From Salinimicrobium sp. TH3 (GTDB taxonomy: Bacteria; Bacteroidota; Bacteroidia; Flavobacteriales; Flavobacteriaceae): a stretch of DNA of 64,000 nt. The DNA lies in NCBI RefSeq assembly GCF_026676115.1, contig NZ_JAPONB010000004.1:186001-250000 (forward strand), in the 5' to 3' direction. The notes beneath the pieces are model-generated. The model was not told the DNA's origin. It saw nothing but the letters and a program-made list of their open reading frames with translations, and did no database searches. Positions 34,910 to 43,817 of this stretch are shown piece after piece (position 1 is the first letter of the stretch; the number at the start of each line of letters is the position of its first letter). The position numbers and the translations under genes are program-made.

Positions 34910-34917
34910 CAAATTTA
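34910..34917 (-). promoter_or_regulatory. Putative -7 element (TAAATTTG) of Kef-type antiporter
   Basis: A perfect TAnnTTTG match on the - strand, 21 bases before the ATG at 34889. Confidence 0.38.
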
Positions 34918-35127
34918 TCGAATTCCCTCCTATAAATTCTGCTTTAAGCCGGTAGGATTCGTATAAATTTTCATTACAAAATCATTAATAACGTGAACAA
35001 AAATTTCTTTTTAATGTAAAAGGCTTATACAATTGTTCCCTCATTTAATTTCCACAATAAATTTCAATGGATTTTAAGAATCCTAAACCTTGAATTTCAT
35101 AAATTATAACCCTAATGATTATTTTCT

Positions 35128-35811
35128 ATGTTTGGAATAAATGATATCCCTAAATTCCTGCTCGCCTTTTTCCTGGTCCTGCCTGTTATTTCAATAGTAC
35201 ATGAAGCAGGGCATGTATTATTTGCATGGCTCATGGGCGCCAAGAACATTCGGGTCGTTGTTGGAAGTGGAAAACCTGTTTTTACCAAAGGCATCATTGA
35301 AATTCGTCAATATTATTTTTGGTACGGCTTCTGTACTTTTGAGAATATTGAACGCAAAGAGAAACTGGCGAATATCCTGATCTTTTCGGGAGGTGCGCTT
35401 TTTAATTTGTTAAGCACTATTGCAGTGATCTTACTTGTAGAGAATAAATTCCTGGAGACGGGCATGATCACCTACCAGTTCACGTATTTTTCCATGTACT
35501 ATGTGTTCTTTGCCCTGCTGCCCATGATCTATCCCGGAGGTAATTACAGCGATGGAAAGATGATCCTTGAGCTTGTGAAGAATAAAGAAGAGGTTATTAG
35601 GGAGCGTACCTACCGGGTCCAAAAGGAATCCAACGGAGGCAGCTGGCAGGTTCTGGACCATAAGAATAAGCTTGTTCAAACTTTCCAAAAAGAGGAAGAT
35701 GCTGTGCAAAAAGCCCGGGAAATTGCACAGGAGCACCACCCCAGCCGTATTGTGCGAATCAATGGAGACGAAGAAAAAGAGATACAGAATTATCCCCGGA
35801 TCCCTTTATAG
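35128..35811 (+). CDS. M50-like membrane metalloprotease
   Basis: A 227-residue membrane protein with the zinc motif HEAGH (about 27-31) inside VISIVHEAGHVLFAWLMGAK and a second block YPGGNYSDGKMILEL that resembles the NxxDG metal-binding motif of M50 site-2-type proteases. Hydrophobic spans lie near 8-24, 85-103 and 115-137. The C-terminal 70 residues are charged and soluble, unlike classical RseP, which carries PDZ domains. No anti-sigma factor is adjacent, so the substrate is unknown. It is convergent with the stress protein gene and starts 238 bases from the divergent antiporter. Confidence 0.8.
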   Translation: MFGINDIPKFLLAFFLVLPVISIVHEAGHVLFAWLMGAKNIRVVVGSGKPVFTKGIIEIRQYYFWYGFCTFENIERKEKLANILIFSGGALFNLLSTIAVILLVENKFLETGMITYQFTYFSMYYVFFALLPMIYPGGNYSDGKMILELVKNKEEVIRERTYRVQKESNGGSWQVLDHKNKLVQTFQKEEDAVQKAREIAQEHHPSRIVRINGDEEKEIQNYPRIPL

Positions 35812-36669
35812 CTATTTAACCACCCATAAGGGAACATCAAGGTTGGCATTGAACAGCTCCTCGGTCACCGTACCTACAGCAAAGGGAGAAAAGGTGTTTC
35901 CGCCTTTGTCTGACACCACCAGCATATCTACTTCTGAATTTCGAAGGTTGGTCATGATCTTTTGCGCGGCTCCCGATTCCCTTCCCATGAAGATAAGCGG
36001 TTCAATAGGTTGAGAATAGTCGAGCTTCTTCAGGAACTTCTCAAATTTCTCCTTTACGTGTTTTTCCACTTTTGGCCCCATTGATTCTGGGGAAACATAG
36101 GGAGAGAACTGTACAGGCACGCTGTAGACATGTACCACTTTTAGATCCCCATTATGTCCTTCCTGCAGGTCTTTAGTGACCCTGAAAACCTTCCGGGAAT
36201 CATGGGAAAAATCGGTTCCTGCCCAGATAACATTCAGCTTCTCCTTTGCGGTTGCCGGTATCGCCAGGAGATCGCACTTTAACAAGCGTAAAAGTTTTCC
36301 ACTTACTACTCCGGTCCCTTTTTCATGCTTTTTATTACCCACAATGGCGAGATCTATCCTGTACTTATCGACAATATATTTGAGTAAAGTTTCGCTGTAA
36401 GGATCTTCTGAAATGAGTACTTCCCAATTGGCTGATGCAGAAAAATACGTCTTTACCTTCTCATTCAATTCATCTCCGATCACCTCATCCAGGTTCACAT
36501 CTTTAAGATGTTCTTCAAAAAGTTTGGAGATTTCATATTTCTTGATGTTGTGTACAAAATACACATTCTCCGCCTTCAGCCTTTCAGCAATAAAGGATGC
36601 GTAGGTGATGAGTTTTTCATCTATAGCTGAAAGATCCAGAGCGACGAGAATATTTTTGATCTTTTTCAT
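35812..36669 (-). CDS. Universal stress protein, tandem UspA domains
   Basis: A 285-residue protein with two UspA-like halves (about 1-140 and 145-285). The second half ends EELFNANLDVPLWVVK, and a MGRESGAAQKIM stretch plus VVSDKGGNTFSPFAVGTV resembles the GxxGx9GS nucleotide-binding region in degenerate form. Its start overlaps the stop of the BCCT transporter gene by four bases, so it is cotranscribed. Pairing with an osmolyte transporter suggests a role in osmotic or starvation stress (inference). Confidence 0.88.
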   Translation of the reverse strand: MKKIKNILVALDLSAIDEKLITYASFIAERLKAENVYFVHNIKKYEISKLFEEHLKDVNLDEVIGDELNEKVKTYFSASANWEVLISEDPYSETLLKYIVDKYRIDLAIVGNKKHEKGTGVVSGKLLRLLKCDLLAIPATAKEKLNVIWAGTDFSHDSRKVFRVTKDLQEGHNGDLKVVHVYSVPVQFSPYVSPESMGPKVEKHVKEKFEKFLKKLDYSQPIEPLIFMGRESGAAQKIMTNLRNSEVDMLVVSDKGGNTFSPFAVGTVTEELFNANLDVPLWVVK

Positions 36670-38291
36670 GACTGATTTTCTTTATGGTTTCCTCCTCTTT
36701 TTTTAATAAGGTTTGAAATAACTTCTTCATAGCTCTCCAGTTCCTTCTGGGCTTTTTTCTCTTCGGCTTTTAGATATTCATCCCGCACACCGGTGTAAAG
36801 CGAATAGCACATGAAAAGCAGGATAAAAGCAAAAGGCAGCCCCGTGACTATAGAAGCCGTCTGCAGCGCCTGCAATCCCCCGCCTATAAGAAGGACGGCT
36901 GCAACAGCACCTTCGGCCACTGCCCAGAAGATACGCTGTCCTACAGGAGCATCGATCTTTCCGCCCGAAGTAAGGCTGTCAACCACTAATGATCCAGAGT
37001 CGGAAGAGGTGACAAAAAAACCGGCGATCAGGATCACTCCAATAATATTAAGAACTGCCGAGAAAGGAAAGTCCTCCAGGAAAACGAAGAGTGCGGTAGC
37101 GACATTATCATCAACTGCATTAATGATGGTATCGTCTCCTAAAAGCGCCTGCTGTATGGAGGTGCTTCCAAAAGCAGAGATCCAGAAAAATGTTATGAGC
37201 GATGGCACAATAAGCACACCTAATATAAATTCCCTGATGCTTCTTCCTTTTGATATCCGCGCGATGAACATCCCAACAAAAGGTGACCAGGCGATCCACC
37301 ACCCCCAGTAAAAGACTGTCCAGGCATTCTGCCAGTCATTCCCGGTATAGCTCTCGGTCCAGGAGGAGATCTCTAAAAAGCTGAAAAAATAATTCCCTGT
37401 GTTCTGCACGAAGGACTGGAAAATGAAGATCGTTGGCCCCAGTACCACTACAAGCAGTAAGAGTAGAATTGCTATCCTCATGTTCCATTCACTCAGGAAT
37501 TTCACTCCTTTATCCACGCCCAGCACCACAGAGATGGTAGCAATAGCGGTGATCCCGGCAATAAGGCTCACCTGGGTTACGATTCCGCTGTCAACCCCAA
37601 AAACGTGGGCAAGCCCTGCGGCTATCTGTTGTACTCCCAAACCAAGTGAGGTTGCCAGGCCAAATAGGGTAGCCAGTACTGCAAAGATATCAATGAGATC
37701 ACCTCTTTTTCCGTAGATCTTGTCTCCCAGCACCGGGTAAAAAACCGACCGTATCGTGAGCGGTAAACCATGGGAATAAGTGAAGTAAGCCAGGGAAAGT
37801 CCTACCAGAGCATAGATCCCCCAGGCATGGAATCCCCAGTGTAAAAAGGTAAAATTCATAGCCTCCTGGGCCGCCGCCGGGGTTCCACCCTCTGTAAGCG
37901 GCGGATTCATAAAATGTGTGATAGGTTCGGCAATACTCCAAAAGAGCAGCCCAATTCCCATTCCCGCACTAAAAAGCATGGCAAACCAGGAGATGGTTTT
38001 GAACTCGGGTTTGGCATCCTTCCCTCCTATTCTAATATTTCCGAATTTGCTGAAGGCCAGGTACAGCACAAAAACCAGATAAATGTTAACGCATAGCACG
38101 AAGAACCAGCCCCCGGTGTTGGCTACAAAATTCTGGATCGATTTAAAAACTCCTTCGGCCTGCTCCTCAAAAATGAGGGTTAAAGCGATACTTATGATGA
38201 TGATAATAGAAGAAGTAAAAAATACCGGACCATTAACGTCAAGGCCCATAATGGATTTTCGTTCATCACTTCTTACGATCTTTTTAGCCAT
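36666..38291 (-). CDS. BCCT-family osmoprotectant transporter
   Basis: A 541-residue secondary transporter of the betaine/carnitine/choline family with about 12 spans. Diagnostic blocks are KFGNIRIGGKDAKPEF, AMLFSAGMGIGLLFW, HWGFHAWGIYALVGL and the signature TVFYWGWWIAWSPFVGMF followed by IARISKGRSIREFI. The Trp-rich block forms the quaternary amine site in relatives. The C-terminal tail (about 500-541) is Lys/Glu-rich and could sense ionic strength, as in BetP, but that is speculation. It sits 29 bases after a predicted outer-membrane protein gene and overlaps the Usp gene. Confidence 0.94.
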   Translation of the reverse strand: MAKKIVRSDERKSIMGLDVNGPVFFTSSIIIIISIALTLIFEEQAEGVFKSIQNFVANTGGWFFVLCVNIYLVFVLYLAFSKFGNIRIGGKDAKPEFKTISWFAMLFSAGMGIGLLFWSIAEPITHFMNPPLTEGGTPAAAQEAMNFTFLHWGFHAWGIYALVGLSLAYFTYSHGLPLTIRSVFYPVLGDKIYGKRGDLIDIFAVLATLFGLATSLGLGVQQIAAGLAHVFGVDSGIVTQVSLIAGITAIATISVVLGVDKGVKFLSEWNMRIAILLLLLVVVLGPTIFIFQSFVQNTGNYFFSFLEISSWTESYTGNDWQNAWTVFYWGWWIAWSPFVGMFIARISKGRSIREFILGVLIVPSLITFFWISAFGSTSIQQALLGDDTIINAVDDNVATALFVFLEDFPFSAVLNIIGVILIAGFFVTSSDSGSLVVDSLTSGGKIDAPVGQRIFWAVAEGAVAAVLLIGGGLQALQTASIVTGLPFAFILLFMCYSLYTGVRDEYLKAEEKKAQKELESYEEVISNLIKKRGGNHKENQS

Positions 38292-38320
38292 AGTCGTTGA
38301 ATTTTAAAGTTGTTCGGGGC

Positions 38321-39460
38321 TTAAAAATAGTACCCAAAATTAATATTGAACCTCGCCTCCCACTTCGCATCGGGATTTCCTGCGGCAAAATCATCCACAA
38401 AATTTCCGCCCAACCAGGAATGGTTGTATCCTGCGGCATAGTCTATATATGTATAAAGGTTGCCCGCTGTCACCAAAATCCCCGTCACATTCATAAAAGA
38501 ATCTTCAAATGAATTTTCCTCTTTCTGCATGTAGCCGAAGTCATTGTAGAACTGCAAATTGGAAACCGGTCCCCAATTCACCGGCACATTGCGGGCGATA
38601 GCTAGGGTGTACAGGTTAAAATTGGCTGCAACTTCATATGGTGCGCCATAAGCAGCCATGGTGATGATGTCTTCTGAAACTCCTTCCTCATTTTCGGGAT
38701 TATGGGCAACGATCATAGCTTCGGTCTTCAGGTTCCAAAGCTTGTAATCGGCTTCGTAGTGTACGGCAAGAGCGTAGTGATCTCCGGTCTCTTTGGTATT
38801 GATGTTGTAGAGTCCGCCGTATTGGGCAGAAGCTCCAATACGGGACTGCAGGCTGTCCCCCCACTTGTAGAGTAGTTTTAAATTTCCCTGGTGCACCTCT
38901 TTATTATTCCCGGCCACGTCATAAGAATACCTGCTGGCGGAAATCGCGGAAGCATCGCCGAACCTCAGTTCTTCGGCATTTTTAAAGTAGGCCACCTGGT
39001 ATTCCCATTTCTCACCGAGGTTCATATATTTTATGCCCATATCGTGATCATCCTCCAGCCCCATATAGTAGCCCAGGTTAAAGAACCAGTTGTGAGAATT
39101 GTATTGCTGTATTCCAAAAGGCACCTGTGTAAGGCCGACCTGCAGCTCCTCGCTCTCATTGAATTTATAACCGAACCAGCCCTGTTTAAGCATCCCTCCT
39201 CCAAAAGCTTCGGAATAATGACGGAATTCGGCATTGACATAGATTCCCTGGTAAGCAGCAACCGCATTGATCCTGAACATGTCATAACCAAAATCCCCAC
39301 CCCTGTCCTTTTGTTCGGGTTTCCAGGAGGAAAGGTTGTAATTGAAACGCAAGGCTCCGCCTATGTCTACTTCAGGGGAATCCTGTGCCTGTAAAGGAAG
39401 GACAGTAAAAGTACCCACCAGGAAAAGTAAAAACCAGAAATTTTGAAGAGGATAACTCAT
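38321..39460 (-). CDS. Outer-membrane beta-barrel (porin-like) protein
   Basis: A 379-residue protein with a signal peptide (LLFLVGTFTVLPLQAQ) and alternating amphipathic strands ending in an aromatic residue (FNINFGYYF), typical of outer-membrane barrels. Blocks such as LRFNYNLSSW, EFRHYSEAFGGG and LQVGLTQVPFGIQQYNSHNW resemble phosphate-selective or carboxylate porin-like proteins of Bacteroidota. It is first in a - strand unit with BCCT and Usp genes, so it may admit the osmolyte to the periplasm. Substrate is inferred from position only. Confidence 0.82.
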   Translation of the reverse strand: MSYPLQNFWFLLFLVGTFTVLPLQAQDSPEVDIGGALRFNYNLSSWKPEQKDRGGDFGYDMFRINAVAAYQGIYVNAEFRHYSEAFGGGMLKQGWFGYKFNESEELQVGLTQVPFGIQQYNSHNWFFNLGYYMGLEDDHDMGIKYMNLGEKWEYQVAYFKNAEELRFGDASAISASRYSYDVAGNNKEVHQGNLKLLYKWGDSLQSRIGASAQYGGLYNINTKETGDHYALAVHYEADYKLWNLKTEAMIVAHNPENEEGVSEDIITMAAYGAPYEVAANFNLYTLAIARNVPVNWGPVSNLQFYNDFGYMQKEENSFEDSFMNVTGILVTAGNLYTYIDYAAGYNHSWLGGNFVDDFAAGNPDAKWEARFNINFGYYF

Positions 39461-39575
39461 GGATATACTTTGGATGATCCTCTAAATTAGCCCGAATCCT
39501 ATGGAAAAGAGAGTCTACCGCTTATAAAATATTGTTAAGACCAGGTTCCCGACTAAAATTAAGGTTGTTGCCAAT

Positions 39576-40115
39576 TTACTTTTTAAGTAAAAAGGTTTCA
39601 AAAATATCCCATGTTTTCCCATTGTGTTTTAGGATCGTTAGGGATTCAGCATTAAATTCAGCTGAAAAGGATCTGTCTTTATATTCCTTCCATGCCTTTT
39701 TAAAATTCTGCCTGGAAAGGTCCCTTGTTGCAATTGTCATGTGTGGATGCAAATTTTCACTTTTATTGGGGAGAAATTGCGTAAGGGAATCAAGGAGATT
39801 TTTATGAAATTCCTTCAGATGCCTGGGATTAACAGCATTGATAAATATTACACGCTGTCCAAAATGGCCAAAATCCTTTAGTTCCACAGGAAACAAGGCT
39901 GTTTTTTTAGTAACAATTCTAACAGCATCAATAAATAATTGTTCCTGGTTATTTTCCAGCCATACGGGAGGTACAAGGGTGATATGAGCTGGTAGTTTCA
40001 ATGCGTGCAAAGTCTCAAATTTCTCTTTCATCTCCAGTTTTAATTCAAGAACCTGCTCCCTTATTCCAGGTGGTGGAAGAATGGCTGCAAAATAAAGAGC
40101 TTTAGAAAATGACAT
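39576..40115 (-). CDS. 2'-5' RNA ligase / phosphodiesterase superfamily protein
   Basis: A 179-residue protein of the 2H phosphoesterase fold. The two HxT-type motifs are AHITLVP and HPHMTIATRD, in the right order and spacing. These proteins act on 2',3'-cyclic or 2'-5' linkages in RNA or nucleotides. A longer frame to 40190 overlaps the upstream gene; the ATG at 40115 (MSFSKALYFAAILPPPG) fits the family N-terminus better. That ATG lies inside a copy of the dispersed palindrome, ten bases from the stop of the preceding gene. Confidence 0.85.
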   Translation of the reverse strand: MSFSKALYFAAILPPPGIREQVLELKLEMKEKFETLHALKLPAHITLVPPVWLENNQEQLFIDAVRIVTKKTALFPVELKDFGHFGQRVIFINAVNPRHLKEFHKNLLDSLTQFLPNKSENLHPHMTIATRDLSRQNFKKAWKEYKDRSFSAEFNAESLTILKHNGKTWDIFETFLLKK

Positions 40116-40121
40116 TTTTGG
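40104..40121. repeat. Dispersed palindrome, copy 6 (over a start codon)
   Basis: AGAAAATGACATTTTTGG with the exact core. The - strand ATG of the 2H protein gene at 40115-40113 is part of the palindrome, which also begins four bases after the upstream stop codon. Confidence 0.65.
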
Positions 40122-40125
40122 GAAA

Positions 40126-40596
40126 TTATACCATTCTGGTAAGAAGCGCCTTTCCCCTGGCTTTGCGCCTTCGGTCGCATATCGAACCAATCATCACTCC
40201 TAAAAGTAATCCGCTAAGGGGACTATAGTATTTTAAGACTGAGTCGATAAAAACAAGAAGGATTGGCAATAGGAGAAAACCTGCTGCAAGTCCAAATCGC
40301 ATCCCATACATAGCACAATAACCTTCGGGCACCAGAGCTAATTTTTTGCGGAGGAACTTGAGCAAACCTTTAAGGCTTAATTGCAGATGCTTTTCTATTT
40401 TTTCAGCCTCCAAATCAACTCCCGAAAAAATTAAATCCAGTTCCTGTTCAAGAAGTGTAAGTTGTTCTGAAGGTAGATCCTTATACTTCACCTCCTGTAA
40501 AATATTGCTGAAACGCTGCTTAATTTTTATTGACTTTCCTGAGCCGGGCACTCCCGTAGAACGGTCTAACCTTTGAATGGCTTCCTCTAACTTCAT
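40126..40596 (-). CDS. Small membrane protein, function unknown
   Basis: A 156-residue protein. The N-terminal 100 residues are charged and helical (MKLEEAIQRLDRSTGV and LTLLEQELDLIFSGVDLEAE), and the C-terminal part has one or two hydrophobic spans (GLAAGFLLLPILLVFIDSVL and a following SGLLLGVMIGSI) with an Arg/Lys-rich end. No domain is recognised. It precedes the 2H protein gene with 10 bases between, so it may be cotranscribed. Confidence 0.7.
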   Translation of the reverse strand: MKLEEAIQRLDRSTGVPGSGKSIKIKQRFSNILQEVKYKDLPSEQLTLLEQELDLIFSGVDLEAEKIEKHLQLSLKGLLKFLRKKLALVPEGYCAMYGMRFGLAAGFLLLPILLVFIDSVLKYYSPLSGLLLGVMIGSICDRRRKARGKALLTRMV

Positions 40597-40719
40597 CTTT
40601 TAAGAATCTACTTACAGGTTTGACGTAAATTCACAGAAAAGTTACTCCAAAATGCATTTTTTAAGAAGAAATTTTATTGAAAATTTTTTAGGGATCTATT
40701 CTCTTCGTTTTCTACACTT

Positions 40720-42549
40720 CTATTTATAACCTGCGGCCTGTAAATTGAAAAGTTCTGAATATAACTGATTATTTTCCATGAGCTCCTCATGGGTTCCAAT
40801 CTCCAGTACAGCCCCATCCTTTAAAACCATGATCCTGTCGGCTATTCTTACGGTACTGAATCTGTGAGAGATGATCACCGCAGTTTTGCCTGCGGTAAGT
40901 TTAATAAACCTGTCAAAGGCCTCAGTCTCGGCACGTGCATCAAGGGCCGAGGTTGGTTCATCCAGGATAAGAACTTCGGCATCTTTCATATAAGCCCTCG
41001 CAATCGCTATTTTTTGCCACTGTCCTCCCGAAAGATCTTTTCCCTGCTTAAACCGCTTCCCCAACTGTTGATCGTATCCAAAAGGAAGTTCGCTCACTAC
41101 CTGGTCTGCAAGACTTTTTGAGGCAGCCCCTTCTATCCTCTCCTGGTCTTCGATCTCTGTGATCTCTCCCATGGCTATGTTCTCCCTCAAGGTAAGCTCA
41201 AACTTCACAAAATCCTGAAAGATCACTCCAAAATACTTTTGATATGCCGTTCTATCGTATTGTTGAATGGGAACTCCATCCAGCCGTATCTCTCCTTCTG
41301 TGGGCTCATAAAACTGGAGCAGGAGTTTGATCAAAGTTGTTTTACCCGCACCATTCTCTCCAACAAAAGCCAGTTTCTCCCCTGCCTTCAGCTTGAAATT
41401 AATATTTCTCACTACCCATCTTTCCGATTTTGGATATTTAAACCCGACATTAATAAACTCGAATCCGTCCTTGATCACCTTTGGAAGGGGTTGCCCGCCA
41501 GCAGTTGGTTTATGGTAACTAAGATCCAGAAAATCGAAGTAATCCTGAAGGTACAGCGCTGTTTCGGTAATTATAGTAAAGCGGGTAAAAAATCCCTGCA
41601 GCTTTTGCCTTAGCCGGTTAAAAGATCCTGCGAGAAAGGTAAGATCCCCCAGGGAAAAAATTCCGACTACCGTTCTAAAAATAATAAGAACATAAGCCGC
41701 GTAGTAAGCTGAAGTTCCAATGACATTAAAAAATGAGCCCCAGCCGGCCCTTTGTTTTGCCAGCTGCTTGCTCTGTGCATAATAACGCTGAGATAATCCT
41801 TTGAATCTGTCCGCAATATATTCAGAAAGACCAAAAAGTTTCACCTCCTTGGCAGTTACATCACTGGCGCCGGCGTATCGAAGGTAATCAAGTTCACGCC
41901 GCTCTTGTGTCCAGCTTCGGGCAAGAGAGTAACTGGTACCACTAAATTTCACTTCATTGATCATTGTGGGAATGATCGAAACCACCAGCAGGATGATTAG
42001 CCAGGGTTCAAAAGCCACAACTCCTATTAACAACGAAACAATAACAATAATATCTTCGGCCTGGGTAAGGATATTTGACATGAGACCTACTCTACCCGTA
42101 GTTTGCTGCCTGGCCCTTTCCAGCTTATCATAGAATTCTGAATCTTCCAGCTCATCGAGATTAACTTCTGATGTTTTCTTGATGATCCGCACAGAAGTAT
42201 CGATCGAATATTGATCTCCAAGCAACGCATCGATCAGGTTTATTCCCCGATTGAGGAGATCTGATAATACCGCCAGCAAAAATTCAGCGGCGACCAAAAC
42301 CCAAAGTCGGTCAAGATCCTTTACATCGGCACCAATTTGCAGCACAACTTCGTCGATGATCAATTTCCCCACCCATAGCATAAGCACCGGGAGAACAGCA
42401 TTTATGAGCCGACATAATATATTGAGATAAAATAGTTTCGGATTGACTTTTCTTATCTCCCTGAAGAACCTCGGCACAAATTTGAGGGAAACAAAACTCT
42501 CCCGAAATTTGTATTTATTGGGTTCCAAAGATCGTTGGGGTCGTGGCAA
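40720..42549 (-). CDS. ABC exporter, fused permease and ATPase
   Basis: A 609-residue half-transporter. Residues 1-340 form a six-span transmembrane domain, and the rest is an ATPase with Walker A VGENGAGKTTLIKLLL, signature LSGGQWQKIAIARAY, Walker B VLILDEPTSALDA and ISHRFSTV. The overall type resembles MsbA/peptide or lipid exporters of Bacteroidota. The start appears to be TTG at 42549 because no suitable ATG precedes the first span; this is uncertain. Cargo cannot be read from sequence. It lies directly after the esterase gene with a dispersed palindrome between. Confidence 0.9.
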   Translation of the reverse strand: MPRPQRSLEPNKYKFRESFVSLKFVPRFFREIRKVNPKLFYLNILCRLINAVLPVLMLWVGKLIIDEVVLQIGADVKDLDRLWVLVAAEFLLAVLSDLLNRGINLIDALLGDQYSIDTSVRIIKKTSEVNLDELEDSEFYDKLERARQQTTGRVGLMSNILTQAEDIIVIVSLLIGVVAFEPWLIILLVVSIIPTMINEVKFSGTSYSLARSWTQERRELDYLRYAGASDVTAKEVKLFGLSEYIADRFKGLSQRYYAQSKQLAKQRAGWGSFFNVIGTSAYYAAYVLIIFRTVVGIFSLGDLTFLAGSFNRLRQKLQGFFTRFTIITETALYLQDYFDFLDLSYHKPTAGGQPLPKVIKDGFEFINVGFKYPKSERWVVRNINFKLKAGEKLAFVGENGAGKTTLIKLLLQFYEPTEGEIRLDGVPIQQYDRTAYQKYFGVIFQDFVKFELTLRENIAMGEITEIEDQERIEGAASKSLADQVVSELPFGYDQQLGKRFKQGKDLSGGQWQKIAIARAYMKDAEVLILDEPTSALDARAETEAFDRFIKLTAGKTAVIISHRFSTVRIADRIMVLKDGAVLEIGTHEELMENNQLYSELFNLQAAGYK

Positions 42550-42586
42550 ATTGTTGAGATTTTGATTAGGCTGCTACTCGGGCACC

Positions 42587-42607
42587 TTCAAAAATACTAT
42601 TTTTGAA
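42587..42607. repeat. Dispersed palindrome, copy 7 (esterase-ABC gap)
   Basis: TTCAAAAATA and TATTTTTGAA are perfect ten-base arms around a C. Both arms carry the matched G-to-A/C-to-T change relative to the consensus, so pairing is kept. Six bases past the esterase stop. Confidence 0.7.
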
Positions 42608-42612
42608 CCACA

Positions 42613-43434
42613 TTATTGATCGCGCCCGGGGTTTGGGAAAAGCCATTCAAATGCTTCAGGAAACTCCCGGCTCCAAAATGCCTCATTATGCTCCCCATCT
42701 TTCACAATCTTTAGTTGAAGCCTTTCTTCGGAAAGATCTTTCTTCAGCAAGATCTGTTTCATTTCTAAAAGATCAGCTATCATGCTCTCACTCTCGGCAG
42801 TACCGGCAACAAAATAAAAGCGGGAATTTGTTGGGATTTCTGAAGCTTCAGCAAAACTAAAAATCTCTTCACTAAACCAAAAGGAAGGTGATAAAACCCC
42901 TGTTTTCCCAAAAACTTTGGGATATTCAAGCGCTGCATAAAAAGAGATCAGGCCGCCAAGAGAAGAACCCATGACAGCAGTGTTTTCTGCTTCAGGAAGG
43001 CTCCGGAAGTTACTATCTATGTAAGGTTTTAAAGTCTTTACAAGAAAATCAATATAGGCAGCACCTTCCCCTCCACCGTACTTTTCATTTGGAAAGGGAG
43101 TGAGTTCTGCAATTCTCTGTTCATCACCATGGTCAATCCCAACCACAATCACTTTTTGCCCTTTTTGACTATCAAGGAATTCATCTACTTTCCATTCTCC
43201 CGAAAATGCAGTGGTGGTATCGAAGAGATTCTGTGCATCATGCATGTACAACACCGGGTAATTTTCCTGTGACGTCTCATAGCCTGCCGGAAGATAAATT
43301 CTTATGGTTCTTATGGTATCGAGCTGAGGCGCTTCTATCTTAAAAGTTGAAACATTGGAAGAGGCACTATTTTGAGCCAACCCCGGAATTGCATTAAGAA
43401 AAAACAGCAGAAAAATGATATTTTTGAAAGGCAT
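42613..43434 (-). CDS. Secreted esterase of the D/Fes-type alpha/beta fold
   Basis: A 273-residue product from the ATG at 43434, which gives a signal peptide (MPFKNIIFLLFFLNAIPGLA). The body matches the enterochelin-esterase-like or carbohydrate-esterase alpha/beta fold: IRIYLPAGYETSQENYPVLY, MHDAQNLFD, the nucleophile MGSSLGGLISFYAAL and a late His in VKDGEHNEAFW. Natural substrate unknown (siderophore or acylated glycan esters are common for the family). A longer frame to 43521 would run into the DUF2752 gene. Confidence 0.87.
   Translation of the reverse strand: MPFKNIIFLLFFLNAIPGLAQNSASSNVSTFKIEAPQLDTIRTIRIYLPAGYETSQENYPVLYMHDAQNLFDTTTAFSGEWKVDEFLDSQKGQKVIVVGIDHGDEQRIAELTPFPNEKYGGGEGAAYIDFLVKTLKPYIDSNFRSLPEAENTAVMGSSLGGLISFYAALEYPKVFGKTGVLSPSFWFSEEIFSFAEASEIPTNSRFYFVAGTAESESMIADLLEMKQILLKKDLSEERLQLKIVKDGEHNEAFWSREFPEAFEWLFPNPGRDQ
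43411..43427. repeat. Dispersed palindrome, degenerate copy 8
   Basis: AAAAATGATATTTTTGA, six-base arms around GAT. It is inside the esterase signal peptide, just past the DUF2752 stop. It may be chance in an A/T-rich signal sequence. Confidence 0.35.
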
Positions 43435-43436
43435 GG

Positions 43437-43817
43437 TTATAGATTTCTTAGGATCCAAAAAGCAATTATGACAAAAAGGATCAACAGGATTGCTGTTCTT
43501 CCAAAAAAGAATTGTCGCCATTTTAGCAGCTTTTGAGGGGGATTAGGATAATGATCGATCACGGTCCCGGCCATAATATAGGGAAGGGAAATGACCAGTA
43601 ATGGATTATAGGAGTAGGCAGTTTGAACCTGAAGGTTAAGCAAATGGTGCAGCGCCCGCTGAGAGCCGCAGCCGGGACACATCAATCCTGTAAAGGAATG
43701 AAAGGGACAGGCCGGGAAAAAGGTGCTCGATGCAGGATCAAAAGCAGCATAAACGATTCCCAGCACAAGTAAAAATAGCACAGGGCCGCCAAATTTTATG
43801 TATTTACTAATGATCAA
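43437..43817 (-). CDS. DUF2752 membrane protein
   Basis: A membrane protein of about 126 residues with the DUF2752 motif CPGCGSQRALHHLL preceded by FFPACPFHSFTGLM, and hydrophobic spans on either side. Function of the family is unknown. The frame is open up to a TTG at 43865 that overlaps the upstream gene by 59 bases; the TTG at 43817 (IISKYIKFGG) overlaps by 11 and is my choice, though no ATG is available and the start is uncertain. Commonly found next to CD225-type proteins in Bacteroidota, as here. Confidence 0.8.
   Translation of the reverse strand: MIISKYIKFGGPVLFLLVLGIVYAAFDPASSTFFPACPFHSFTGLMCPGCGSQRALHHLLNLQVQTAYSYNPLLVISLPYIMAGTVIDHYPNPPQKLLKWRQFFFGRTAILLILFVIIAFWILRNL

Noticed and set aside
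40648-40662. CCAAAATGCATTTTTTA as another palindrome copy
   Set aside because: Lacks the central base and the extended core, so it is an ordinary A/T palindrome.
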